A stretch of 64,000 nt of DNA from Chimonanthus salicifolius (GCA_013350335.1 CM023540.1:16311828-16375827), one strand, 5' to 3'. Positions 47,130-58,629 are shown, numbered from the stretch's first letter. Numbers and translations: made by a program. Notes: generated from the letters alone by a model not told the origin.

Positions 47130-48911
47130 GGGTGCCAATATAGACACCGTAGAATTCTGTTACCGGACACAGATTTTGTGATTTTCAGTGGAAATTATCA
47201 TGCTGTCCTTCCGTGTATAATCGATCGATCGAATGTGCAGTACACTTTTCGCGTCGATCGATCGATTACACGAACGGAAGAAAACGATCAGAAAAATGTG
47301 AAATGATTCTGTCGATCGATTGATAGCATGCTATCGATCGATCGATTGATAGCATGCTATCGATCGATCGATTGATAGCATGCTATCAATCGATCGACAG
47401 AATACAGTAATTAAATAAAAAAAAAATTTAAAACTTTAAAGTTGTTTTTTAACCACGGTATATTTTCAAAATTTCTCAAATTGAATATCCGGACTAATTA
47501 CGATAACCTGAACAAAATACTTTAAGACTTCAAGGTCTTTTGACACTCCCAAATATTTAAAACAGAGTGTTTTACAAATAAGGGTATCCCTAGGGTGTAC
47601 CAAAAACACATTTAGAAGTGTCAAAAGACCTTGAAGTCTTAAAGTATTTTTATCAGGTTATCGTAATTAGTCCGGATATTTAATTTGAAAAATTTTGAAA
47701 ATACACAGTGGTTAAAAAATAACGTTAAAGTCTTATATTTCCTTTAAAACTTTAACATTATTTTTTAAGCACTGTGTATTTTCAAAATTTCTCAAATTGA
47801 ATATCCAGATTAATTACGATAACCTGAACAAAATACTTTAAGACTTCAAGGTCTTTTGACACTCCCAAATATTTAAAACAGAGTGTTTTACAAATAAAGG
47901 TATCCCTAGGGTGTACCAAAAACACATTTAGAAGTGTCAAAAGACCTTGAAGTCTTAAAGTATTTTTATCAAGTTATCGTAATTAGTCCGGATATTTAAT
48001 TTGAAAAATTTTAAAAATACACAGTGGTTAAAAAATAACGTTAAAGTTTTAAAGGAAAGATAAGATTTTAACGTTATTTTTTAACCACTGTGTATTTTCA
48101 AAATTTTTCAAATTAAATATCCGGACTAATTACAATAACCTGATAAAAATACTTTAAGACTTCAAGGTCTTTTGACACTTCTAAATGTGTTTTTGGTACA
48201 CCCTAGGGATACCCTTATTTGTAAAACACTCTGTTTTAAATATTTGGGAGTGTCAAAAGACCTTGAAGTCTTAAAGTATTTTGTTCAGGTTATCGTAATT
48301 AATCCGGATATCCAATTTGAGAAATTTTGAAAATACACAGTGCTTAAAAAATAATGTTAAAGTTTTAAAGGAAAGATAAGACTTTAACGTTATTTTTTAA
48401 TCACTGTGTATTTTCAAAATTTTTTAAATTAAATATCCGGACTAATTACGATAACCTGATAAAAATACTTTAAGACTTCAAGGTCTTTTGACACTTCTAA
48501 ATGTGTTTTTGGTACACCCTAGGGATACCCTTATTTGTAAAACACTCTGTTTTAAATATTTGGGAGTATCAAAAGACTTTGAAGTCTTAAAGTATTTTGT
48601 TCAGGTTATCGTAATTAGTCCGGATATTCAATTTGAGAAATTTTGAAAATATACAGTGGTTAAAAAACAACTTTAAAGTTTTAAATTTTTTTTTTATTTA
48701 ATTACTGTATTCTGTCGATGGATTGATAGCATGCTATCGATCTCATTTCACATTCGTTTTCTTCCGTTCGTGTAATCGATCGATCGACGTGAAAAGTGCA
48801 CTGCACATTCGATCGATCGATTATACACGGAAGGGCAGCATGGTAATTTCCACTGAAAATCACAAAATCGGTGTCTGGTAACAGGATTCTGCGGTGTCTA
48901 TATTGGCACCC
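47130..48911. mobile_element. Non-autonomous MULE-type foldback element, 1782 bp
   Basis: Flanked by a perfect 9-bp duplication TTTTGGTTT (47121-47129 and 48912-48920). Both ends read GGGTGCCAATATAGACACCG inward, then a GTGGAAATTA block and GATCGATCGA palindromes. The whole element is one large inverted repeat, with left and right halves mirrored about 48050. The left half has three tandem copies of CGATCGATTGATAGCATGCTAT that are mostly missing on the right. The nine-base duplication and end sequence tie it to the MULE at 12580-18977 (GGGTGGCAATATAGACACCG). No gene inside. Confidence 0.95.
47430..48690. repeat. Four palindromic modules forming the core of the MULE-type foldback
   Basis: Units of about 310 bp at roughly 47430-47745, 47745-48060, 48065-48370 and 48375-48690. 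The first two point one way, the last two the other, and each is itself an imperfect palindrome around AAATAAGGGTATCCCTAGGG. They share AGGTCTTTTGACACTCCCAA, AATATCCGGACTAATTACG and CAGAGTGTTTTACAAATAAG with the module at 36030-36640. Confidence 0.92.
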
Positions 48912-49289
48912 TTTTGGTTTTAAGAAAACAATAGAATTGAGTTTGAGTCACACATTACGGCACCCTGCCCACCCGAATTATCAGTCTCGTTTGCCAGCCA
49001 TTGATGTTTGACTGGTTACCAAGATTCAACCATTCATTTCAAATCTTTCTAGATATTTTCAAAGAGACGTATTGACATATTTTCACATAGATAATCTTAA
49101 CAAAGACTTTAGAGCATGAAAATCAACAATTCATTTCAATCTTCCTACATATTTTCACATAGATAATCTTAACAAAGACTTTAGAGCATGAAAGCCCACG
49201 AAACACTAGAATCAGAGGGACTATAAATTCATGCCATGTGAGAAGTGCGTGAGCATACAATCAATCAATCTAAGAAAAAAAGAGCAAAG

Positions 49290-51219
49290 ATGGGAAGAGA
49301 TGATGTGAAGCTGTTGGGTATGTGGGCTAGCCCTATGTCTCTCAGAGTGGAATGGGCATTGAAGCTAAAAGGAGTAGAGTACGAGTACATCGACGAAGAT
49401 CTCAGCAACAAGAGTGAGAGGCTTTTGAAGGCTAACCCCATCTATAAGAAGGTTCCGGTGCTCGTGCATGGCGGGAAGCCGCCGCTCCCCGAATCGCTCA
49501 TCATTCTTGAATACATTGATGATACATGGAAGGAGAATCCCTTATTGCCTGAAGATCCTTACGAGAGAGCGACAGCTCGCTTCTGGGCAAAATATGCAGA
49601 TGAGAAGGTATGGAGACTACTATTGAGTTGATCATTTTGTTCATGTTGTTGGAAATTTTCATAAGCCCAGGTTGCTTGAAACTGGGCCGTTCAAAAATAG
49701 GTGGGCTTTAGTTGAGGGAGGATTTAAAATGATGGATCATTCGACTCACCCTATCTCAAACCTGTAATTTGTGGACAAGCTTGTTAACTCAACTCGAACC
49801 CAACTTGGAAAAAGGGTTTTGTTTGAGATACTTAAGTAAATGAGTTGACTCAAGCTGAATCTTTTTAATGTTTATTTTTTTTTTAAGGCCAAGGTATTCA
49901 AGTGTCCCACCTGAATTTTGCTAACATTCCACTTGACTAATCTTTAAGGTATGTGTAAACCTCTCAATCCTCACATGTTGGATATAGAACTAAGGGGAGT
50001 GGCTCTTTTTGTGGTTAGGGGGTTTGATCACATGATCTCCCATAAACAAATGTGGAAAATGACCATCAAACTAATCCTTTAGGAGAATCTATTTAAATCG
50101 ATACACAAATTTGGATTTAGGGTTCAAAATAAATGGGTCAATTACCCAAACCCATTAACTCGGGTTGGATTGGATTTAGTAGCTGATTCCGTGACCCAAA
50201 TGCTATTATGTCTGCGACCTACCTTCATCTAAACTCAATCCATTTACCCACTATTCAAATGGATTTAACCCACACGACCTCAATCCTACCGATTTACCCA
50301 TTTTCAATATGTATTTTGCTGATCGGCTATGCATTTTCAATCCCCACTCTATCAATTTGGAATAGTGTTTTAAAAACCAAACCGTGTGATTCAACCCTGT
50401 TGGACCTGAACCAGTCTCTATAGCCGTTTGGTCCATTCAAAAACTGTTATTATTTGTATTTTTTCTATTCTTCTCTTCTTCGATTTCACTAACAATGTAA
50501 TTTTTCATTGTTTCCTATTTTATAGTATTTTGGTTGCTATGAGATTTTCAAATTTTCTACTTTTCAGTAATCTATTTTTAAATATGAAAATATATTATAT
50601 TATTACGGTGTTAAACTAACATCATGGTTCAAAACAGTTGAAGCGGTTTGAACCAACAATTAAACTCAATTTACCCAAACTGTTATAATAAACAGCTTAA
50701 TCAACAATTTGACTCTTAAAAGATTGATCTTTACTCTTTAGCCGGCCGATATAATTGTGCATTGGTCAACTCAAGTTGAGCTTTTATGTGTTCAAATAAT
50801 TGTGATTACCCAATTAGGGACACAATATCAATAATAATCTTCGATCCTGTTTTTGTTGATGCAGCCATGGAATACAATTTTTGGAGTTTTTACTAAGAAG
50901 ACAGGAGAAGAACAAGAGGAAGCCCTAAAAGAAGCTAAAGAGAGCCTTAGGCCCCTTGAAGAGATTCTCGACGGGTAAGAAGTTCTTTGGAGGAGAGTCT
51001 ATTGGGTATTTGGACATTGTTCTTGGCTGGATGTCAGTTTGGGTTCCTATGACTGAAGAAATACTTAGTTTGACTTTTGTTGATGCAAATGAAATGCCAC
51101 GTCTCCATCAATGGTTCCAAGCCTTCCTCGATGTGCCTCTAGTGAAGGAGAAACTGCCTCCTAAACACAAATTGCTTCCTTTCAACAAAGCATTTCATGA
51201 GAGCTTGATGTCTTCTTAA
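49290..51219 (+). pseudogene. Tau-class glutathione S-transferase with one +1 frameshift
   Basis: Exon 1 49290-49607 (106 codons), intron 49608-50864 (GT-AG, the conserved single tau-class position), exon 2 50865-51219. The N-terminal thioredoxin-like domain has the Ser of WASPMSLRV (usual catalytic serine), the glutathione-binding [12 protein letters not shown] and [11 protein letters not shown]; the C-terminal helical domain ends HESLMSS. Tau GSTs conjugate glutathione to electrophiles in the cytosol and serve in detoxification. In exon 2 the frame reads EEILDG and hits TAA at 50976. The sister copy has one base fewer here (CTCAAGGGTAAG against CTCGACGGGTAAG), and the downstream frame KKFFGGESIGYLDIVLGW stays open to 51219. 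So one inserted base separates it from a normal protein of about 224 residues: a young pseudogene, or an error in the sequence. The 51230-51360 stretch is its 3' region. Confidence 0.9.
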
Positions 51220-51359
51220 GTGCTGGAGTTGGTTTTATAAGATACTAGATGTCCATGTAAACTGAAACCTTTATTTAATGTATTATATATTATTCACCAT
51301 AAGCTGATATTAACAAAATAAAGATGGGAAGGTCTGTGGACTTGTGATTAGTGCTTTGC

Positions 51360-52490
51360 TTAGTATAAAATTATAGTAAACTTTGTAAATTTTGATTTTA
51401 AATTAATAAAGTATACTAATAGTATCTATTGTTGACCATGGCATGATGGGGAAGTAAGAATTGAGATCTTTTCATTGCACAATCTTTTTTCCAATGACCT
51501 GGTTCACGACAGAAGGCGCATTCATCTCTGACTACTTTGGAATAAGTATTTGTAACAGATATATATGATGTTTGAGTGGCAGCAAGAACTGAAGAACTAT
51601 AAATTGCAGCAAATTTCAATGCAAGAAGTTCATTAGATGTCTCACTGATGCAACAAATCTCCACATAGAGGCTCAAATTGCATCACAGAGGCCCATAAGA
51701 CGTTGATCAAGACGTTGCTCTTCGTAGAATTTTAAGTAAACTCCCACAAAGGTCAACTCTTTGGGATCCATAAGAACAAGTTGATACAAAACATTGCACA
51801 TAATGTTATAATATTATAATATTAAAATTGTCCCCTTCCTGAGTTGTACGAATTTCATTAGTCAATAGATACCATTTGGCAAAATAGAATTTTTAAAGAT
51901 GTTGAATCCATTTTCAAGGTCGCAAGGTGCAGTCTCTCCAAGGGCACATCATGAGCGGTTTCCCTTTAAGAATTCAGTAATATATTTATGTCAGATATCT
52001 TACATTTTTAGAAGGAATGTGTTGATCTTGCTTAATCTATCCTGTTCCTTGTGTCAGTTTTCTAACATCCACTTGGGCGACTAGTTTACTAGTTTTTTCT
52101 TGTATCTCTGTTATTTTTGTATTTGTCTTTTTCTTTTTGCACCGCTGGTGCTCCCTATCTTTTATTATATATATATGAACCATTTCAAAAGGAAAAAAAA
52201 AATTATCATTTGGAAAAATGAGATTGCACATACATACTAGCTAAATAATCCCAAATGGCATTTGCGGTATAAAAATGTGCAAATTCACAGCCAATGGAGA
52301 AGTCAACTTCATTGTTAAGCCAAGAACTAATTTTTCCATTGACGGTACTCCATGCCAATATTTTGGATTTATAATTAGAATAAATCGATAACATTTCTTG
52401 AACAATCAAAAAATTCTTCATGACATAAGACCAATATGAGCAATTGCTCCCATTTAATTTGAAGGCAAGAAGTATCCATGTGACCAAGCA
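51360..52490 (-). pseudogene. Ty1/Copia gag fragment with zinc knuckle
   Basis: Minus strand. The N-terminal gag segment at 52487-52206 contains FKLNGSNCSYWSYVMKNFL (usual 'LNGSNY..W...M..FL' opening of Copia gag) and IWDYLASMY. The segment at 51676-51416 ends in CAFCREPGHWKKDC, an intact CX2CX4HX4C knuckle, followed by the MVNNRYY end. The region between is degraded, with an (AT)n run at about 52170. No LTRs, integrase or RT are adjacent. The stretch up to 52313 is shared with 45905-46856. Confidence 0.78.
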
Positions 52491-53897
52491 AAAAACTGGA
52501 ACTGGCTTAAGAATCCGAGCAAGAGAGATGCAAATCCAGCGTTTGTTATAGAGCTATGATTTCCCAAATTTATAGCTCTTAAATTTCTTCTAAAACTTGG
52601 CTAATTATAATTTACATATAATATACAGGATATATTTTACATTTTTAAAATTTCATTTAATTAAATTATTCTGGGCTAAACTAATTTTGACCTTGAGAAT
52701 ATGAGCTGAAGTATCAAACCTTGTCCAAACAATTCATACTGGCATGGAGGTATCAATGGTACTGGAATATGTTATTGGAGAGTAGGGATTGAAAAGGATT
52801 ATCTTGTTTGGTTTTCTTTTATAATTTCTAATTTTAATTTTCAGTTGTATAAATACTAAGAATTGGGACAAAGTGGGTTGTATTTTGTGTTTCTATATTC
52901 TTCTTTTCTACTAAGTTATGGGCTGGTGTTTCTTTTATTAAGTTTTTGTAAAAAAATAATGTCTTTTGCGTGCATGTTTTTGTGTAGTGTGATAGAATGA
53001 ATTATCTAGCGCTCCTGAGATGCTTTAATATTAAATTTGAGAATGGTATTTCTTTTAAGACGATTTATGATTATAATAAATTTTATATATACTGTCTGAT
53101 CGGGTAGCACAGTTGATTTGAGTTTTTCAAAAATAGACTAGCGGTCTTCAATTCAACTCTTTTAGAGTAAACTAATACACAAGTTATATATGTCGTTTCT
53201 TCTATTCATACGATTAGTCTCACCTCATAGTAGAGATACTCATTTTATTTAAAAACAAAAGAAAAACTAAAAAAAAGGTGAAAAAAAAAAAACAGACCTT
53301 ACATGTTCGGTTGTTCAGTTCATGATTTTCTTATCTTTTTTTCCCATGAGATCTTTCATAGCCACCAATGGAAGTCCTATATTAGAGCTTGTCTTACCGG
53401 TGTAAATTTATCAAATAGATGGATTTTGTTTTAATTTGATCACACTTCTTTTCCTCCAGAAATAACTTAAATTTGAGTTTTTTTAACCACTATATTTTAT
53501 TTTAAATTCCATGAGAACTATGAAAATTTAACGTTTGACAAAACATTCATTGCGTCTTGAATTTCAAAGGATTCTATTATTAAATTGATCGTAGATAAAT
53601 CTCATGGTAGGGACCATTGGGTGGAGTGATTGATCAATTCAAGCTTTGGTGACATCAAGATAAAAGCATTGGCTTTATCATCATTTCAAAATAGTTAGGA
53701 GTGAAATATTTAACGAAATATTTTGAAAATTAAACCATTAATTAAACTGGTTTTCATTACCATTCAATTTAATTAGTTTCAATGGTTAATCAAACTAATT
53801 AAATTGTGGTGAGGTGGAGAGTATGCATTGGCCAATAGTGAAAGTGGAGTGGTGGTGTTGGATAGTATTTAATGCAATGGAGAGAGAGGTTGCCATT
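52491..53897. other. Intergenic, no gene seen
   Basis: AT-rich sequence. No convincing frame, array or terminal repeat found. Confidence 0.4.
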
Positions 53898-54714
53898 ATC
53901 TTTTAGTGCCAGTAGCTAGTGAGTGGGTGGGTGGTTGGGTGGGCCGGCCATGTGCCTGCTGGTTTAATTGAAAATGATAAAAAATTATTATGTGCGTTAG
54001 GAAATTATTGCGAATCTTTCATATTCTACGGATAATGATACCATATTGAATTATTGGTGTAGACAATACACTTTTTCAATTCCAAGTTTCCAACTAAGTG
54101 ACAAAGCACATCACATTATCCATATTGAATTATTGGTATCAGACAATACACTTTTTCAATTTCAAGTTTTCAACTAAGTGACAAACCACATCACATCATC
54201 TTTTAACTGGGACATGTGGCTTCTGATCTAATTTAAAATGAATTGGAGGTTTATATGGGGTTAATTATTTTTCTATGGGTATTTTTTATAATTCAATACA
54301 AATTTTACAATTTTACTGTATTGCTCATTTTATTTTACTGTAAGTGATTCAAAGGGTCTGACGAATCGATTTAAAAAGCAAAATAGATAATATAGTAAAA
54401 CTCGTATCGAATTAGATAAAATACCTGTGAGAGCATCGTTGGCCTCATATAGACATCTGACTCATTCTAAATTAGATGAGAAGACACATGTCCAACTAAA
54501 AAATGATTGTGATGTGGTTTGTCACTTAGTTGAAAACTTGAAATTGAAAAAGTGTATTGTCTGATACCAATAATTCAATATGGTATCATTATCCCTCGAG
54601 TATAAAAGATTTGCAATAATTCCCTAATGTACATAATAATTTTTTGTCATTTTCAATTAGACCAGAAGACACAAGGCCCACCCACCCACTCACTGGCTAC
54701 TGGCACTAAAAGAT
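53898..54714. mobile_element. Foldback element, 817 bp
   Basis: Left end ATCTTTTAGTGCCAGTAGC, followed by AGTGAGTGGGTGGGTGG; right end mirrored (CCACCCACCCACTCACTGGC, ACTGGCACTAAAAGAT). Complementarity continues through about 270 bp (GAAATTATTGCGAATCTTT, ATTGAATTATTGGT, CACTTTTTCAATT). A 78-bp piece of the left arm (CCATATTGAATTATTGGT to CACATCACAT) is tandemly duplicated (about 54042-54197). No coding capacity. Superfamily not determined. Confidence 0.82.
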
Positions 54715-54734
54715 GATGCATTAGCTAGTAGTCC

Positions 54735-56215
54735 TGAGTAGAGGTAATTCTTGAGTAATGGTGACTCTTGAATTGGAATTATTTCTATTTTATTTAGTAA
54801 TTGTAGTGGTAAAATAAAATTTACCTTAAGGGTAAAAAATCTTTTTTGTAAACTACAAGTAAGGGTAACTGGATATATTAATTTTTTTTAATTTTTTTAT
54901 AAAACATAACTATTAAATAATATTCATGAAGTAAATTCTAATAATATAATTTATAATAATATTATCTATGTTTTATAAATTATTTTTCATAATTATAATT
55001 TAAAATGAATACTTGGATTCTAACATAAAAAAAAAATAAAGAATTTTTTTGATATTATTATTTAAAATCCCAATAAATGAATAAAAAATATCAACATATC
55101 TCTTCTTAAAAATTATAATTTCTATTTTTTATATTATATGAATTTAATAAAAATATTAATTCTCATAAAAATGTTAATATGTCAAGTTACCGCTGCTTAT
55201 ATTTACCCCTACTCAAGGGTAACCCCTGCAAAATTTTCCTCTCATCCAAATGCATCACGTTGAAAGTATTGACAAACTTTTAAAATAAACATTCAACAAA
55301 ATAAGTTGCTAATTACCCAAAAAAGATTATCGTGAACAAACTCTCTTGGAGTTTCAAGACCCTTTCGAAATTCGGACAGAATCACTCCTTAAAAATAGGA
55401 CATTTTGACAATTATGTTTCATAAAATTTTATTTTTATTTTTTATATTATATGAATTTAATCAAAATTATTAATTCTTATAAAATTGTTATGTCAGATTA
55501 CTCCTACTTACAGTTATCCCTACTCAAGGGTAACCTCTGTAAAATTTACCCCTCATCTAAATGCATCATCTTGAAAATGTTAACACATTTTTAAAATAAA
55601 CTTCCAAGATAATAAATTGCTAATTACTCCAAAAGAGATTACAATGAACCTCAAACTCTTTCAAAGTTTCGAGACCTCATCGAAATTTCGACAGAATCAC
55701 CCTTAAAAATAGGATATTTTGACAATTATGTTTCATAAAGATTTATTTCTATTATTTATATTAGATAGATTTAATAAAAAATATTAGTTCTCATAAAATT
55801 GTTAATATGTCAGTTAACTCCTATTTACCGTTACCCCTACTCAAGGGTAACCCCCGTAAAATTTACTCCTCATCCAAATGCATCATGTTGAAAATGTTGA
55901 CAAATTTTTAAAATAAATTTCAAACAAAATTAAATTGTTAATTAGTTAAAATATAGTATTTTTTAATTATATATATATATATATATATTTATTTTTTTTG
56001 AAAGATTTTAATTTTATAATATATAATTGATAAAAAGAGGAAGGCAAGGGATATTGAGGGGTAGAATATTGTGAATACCACAACCTCTAAAGGGGTATTC
56101 AAAAATGGGATGAGAGAGGTAAATTTCTGAAATTTTACCCTCACCTCTTTATTACCAAGTGACGGTAACAAGGGATAATGAGATTACTCCTCTTACCTCC
56201 CATCCAAATGCAGCC
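54735..56215. mobile_element. GRCTGC-type element, copy D, left tip lost
   Basis: Right end CCATCCAAATGCAGCC is the family terminus. Internal sub-terminal sequence (TTTAGTAATTGTAGTGGTAAAAT, AAGGGTAAAAAATCTT) matches the reversed right half of copy A. The left end starts inside the TIR region (GAGTAGAGGTAATTCTTGAG) without GGCTGC. It carries three tandem units of about 310 bp (landmark ATGCATCA at 55250, 55561 and 55878), each with CTCAAACTCTTTCAAAG and a GTTACCCCTACTCAAGGGTAA palindrome. No gene. Confidence 0.72.
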
Positions 56216-56297
56216 CTGGTGTTCAAGGTATTCAATTTATTTTGTTTCAAAACGCAGTCCTGGTGTTCAAGGTATTCAATTTATTTTATTTCAAAAT
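56210..56297. repeat. 44-bp direct repeat at the right end of element D
   Basis: GCAGCCCTGGTGTTCAAGG... followed by ATTCAATTTATTTTGTTTC is repeated once, starting at 56210 and 56254. The first unit begins with the last six bases of element D, so the duplication happened after insertion. Confidence 0.85.
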
Positions 56298-56692
56298 GAT
56301 ATATTTCAATGTTGGTATTATTATTCTCTGCAGTATTCCCTTCTTGAGTTCCAACTAATCATTTGAAGAACCCTACCCATGGATGGTTCACTGATTCTAA
56401 AAGACACAAGGCTGTCAAGTGGAGGCTATTGGCATGATTCTTTTATTGTACCAGAAGATTTTCTCTTCCTCCACTTGTGATTTGCGCTTAAATGCCAAAC
56501 AGTACCGAGAGAGACCAGAAAATGCGATAGCAGAAAAGTCTGTCCACCAAATACTTGACTTGTTTCTCCTTTCTAGAACGCGTAGACGTGTGGGTCCCAC
56601 TCCACCGACGATATTGACTTGGTAACTTGAAATTTATTTTAAAATTAAATCCAAGGAGTAAATTCTACCTACTGGACCTGAGGCAACGACTT
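56298..56692. other. Intergenic, no gene seen
   Basis: A short 68-codon plus-strand frame and an overlapping minus frame lie here but show no family signature. No repeat structure. Confidence 0.35.
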
Positions 56693-56825
56693 CAAATATT
56701 CAGGGCCGGCTCTGGTTATAAGCGAAGTAGGCGGCCGCTTAAGGCCTCCAAAAAAATAGGGCCCCCAAGTCTATAACCCCCTTTGCTGTTAAATAGTTAA
56801 TAATATATATTTAAAGCACAAGTTA

Positions 56826-56895
56826 ATTCTTATCCAATCGGTTAGAGTTGTCCTTGTGTAATTTGAAGACCCGGATCAAATCCGGGCTGCGTTAT
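56826..56895 (+). repeat. tRNA-like sequence inside the hAT element
   Basis: ATCCAATCGGTTAGAGTTG resembles a tRNA D-arm/A box, and about 25 bases later CCGGATCAAATCCGG resembles a T-arm/B box. The acceptor stem and anticodon arm do not close, so this is not a functional tRNA. It may be a tRNA-derived SINE head captured by the transposon. Confidence 0.4.
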
Positions 56896-57524
56896 TAATA
56901 ATTTTTTTTATTTTTCTCAAGTTATTTAATAATAATAAAAAAAAATAACAATAATTTGAATTAATACTACTTAAAATCATTTGACTATTTGATAATTTTT
57001 CTACTCTATTTAAAATGTAGGTTTTTAAAAAAATTAAAATAATGATAGTAACAATCATAATAATTATTATTATTATCCTCATTTTATTGAGTTTAATAAT
57101 AATAATAATAATAATAAAATAATTTTAATTAATAAAGAATCTTTTAAAATATATCTATCATCTAAAAAAAGAGTAAGAGAAATCTATATTGAGTTGATAA
57201 TTTTGAATTAAATATAATTTAAAGCTTTTAAAATTTGAAGAGATGAAAAAACATAGCTTTATTCATTTGATCAATTTAGATTTTATTAGAAGTAATATAC
57301 AAGTATAAATCATTATAATTAAGATAATTTTTAATTTTTTAAAAAATGCAGAAAATTTAAAAAATTAAAATAATAATAATATCTTCATTTCAAATGAGAA
57401 TTTGCATTACTATCACATTCGAATATGATAAAAGATGCAGTACCAAAAGAATGAATTGCCAAATTACATAAAAAGAATGAATTGTTGTTTTCCAAATGCA
57501 TGAATTTCTTATATAACAATGTTG

Positions 57525-57715
57525 ATTATACCAGTTACAGTTACCTATGCAGAAATAAGTTTTTCAAAATTAAAACTGATAAAATCTTATCTTCGGTCTA
57601 CAATGTCACACGAAAGATTGAATGGATTAGCTATCTTATCTATTGAAAAATAAATGTTAAAAAAACTTGAATATATTAATTTAATTAGTAATTTTGCATC
57701 TCAAAATAAAAATAA
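57525..57715 (+). pseudogene. hAT transposase C-terminal dimerisation remnant
   Basis: Plus strand translation near 57535-57650 gives PVTVTYAEISFSKLKLIKSY, then LRSTMSHERLNGLAILSIE: the hAT dimerisation block of the 'TTF-type zinc finger / HAT' plant proteins (usual ASAERSFSKLK). It is followed, after a shift, by LEYINLISNFASQK, the usual C-terminal tail. The rest of the transposase is missing. Confidence 0.85.
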
Positions 57716-57878
57716 ATTTTAAATAATACTTTGTTATAAATTTGATTATGATATTTTATTTAATTTCACACATTCTAAACAAAAATTGTATGATTTTATT
57801 TTTTATGAGTAGACAAGGGCCCCATCTTAAAAACTCGCCTAGGGCCCCTGAAATCTCAGCGTCGGCCCTGCAAATAGT

Positions 57879-58629
57879 GTGTCACTCTCAGAATACCTGA
57901 CTGGTTTTGGGGCGTGTCTACATTCAAATCCAAGGAGTAGATTCTACCAACTTCTCGACTTTGCGCAACCATCCAAAAATCACTTATAGTATACGTATGG
58001 ATACAGGCAATGTTATCAAATCCGACCCGACCCGAGACCTGTCTACTTGAAGGGTCAGGTCGGTTTAAAACCCATAAAAAACCTACTCAATCCATGGTTC
58101 AATCCGGTTTTCTTATTCTCTCAAGTCTCACTATGTGATTTCATTCATTTTAAGATGATGGCTTTCTTAGATTATCCAACTACAATGTTTTACAATTGCT
58201 TTTAAATGTGTAAAGGAGTTCTAGGTTAGCATTGGATTATGGGATAATATTTATAGAGTCTAGTGAACAATATATTGTTTTGTTATATATTTATCTTTAT
58301 TCTTTGATAAAGATATTAAACTTCAATTGATATTTGCGTAATATTGTTATTTTGATAAAAATTTGAATAAAAAAAATTGTTTTGATCTAATATCCAATAT
58401 CTTGATGTAGTTTGGATATTAATTAAGAATGAGTTGTTAGATGATATTTTGTTGGAATGATATTAGAACATGAATTTTAGATTATTAAGGTATTTATAAT
58501 TATGTTTGTGAGAGCAAGAATATATTTTTTATGAAATATAAACTTAGTTAATAATTTAATATTATTTATAATATTATATTGATGGCACAGGTTTGACTGG
58601 ATTTGACTACGGGTCAACTCAGTTGAACC
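57879..58629. other. Intergenic, no gene seen
   Basis: AT-rich. The first part (57890-57945) repeats the phrase AATCCAAGGAGTA found left of the hAT element (56647-56660). Nothing coding. Confidence 0.35.

Larger units (their letters stand above)
56701..57870. mobile_element. hAT transposon, internally deleted, 1170 bp
   Basis: Ends CAGGGCCGGCTCTG...CAGCGTCGGCCCTG, with 8-bp flanks CAAATATT (56693-56700) and CAAATAGT (57871-57878), one mismatch. The CAGGGCCGGC terminus and 8-bp duplication are diagnostic of hAT elements. The interior is AT-rich and keeps only the end of the transposase (next entry) and a tRNA-like stretch. Confidence 0.93.

Noticed and set aside
56826..56895. Functional tRNA gene
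   Set aside because: D-arm-like and T-arm-like parts are present, but the acceptor stem and anticodon arm do not form, and it lies inside a hAT element.
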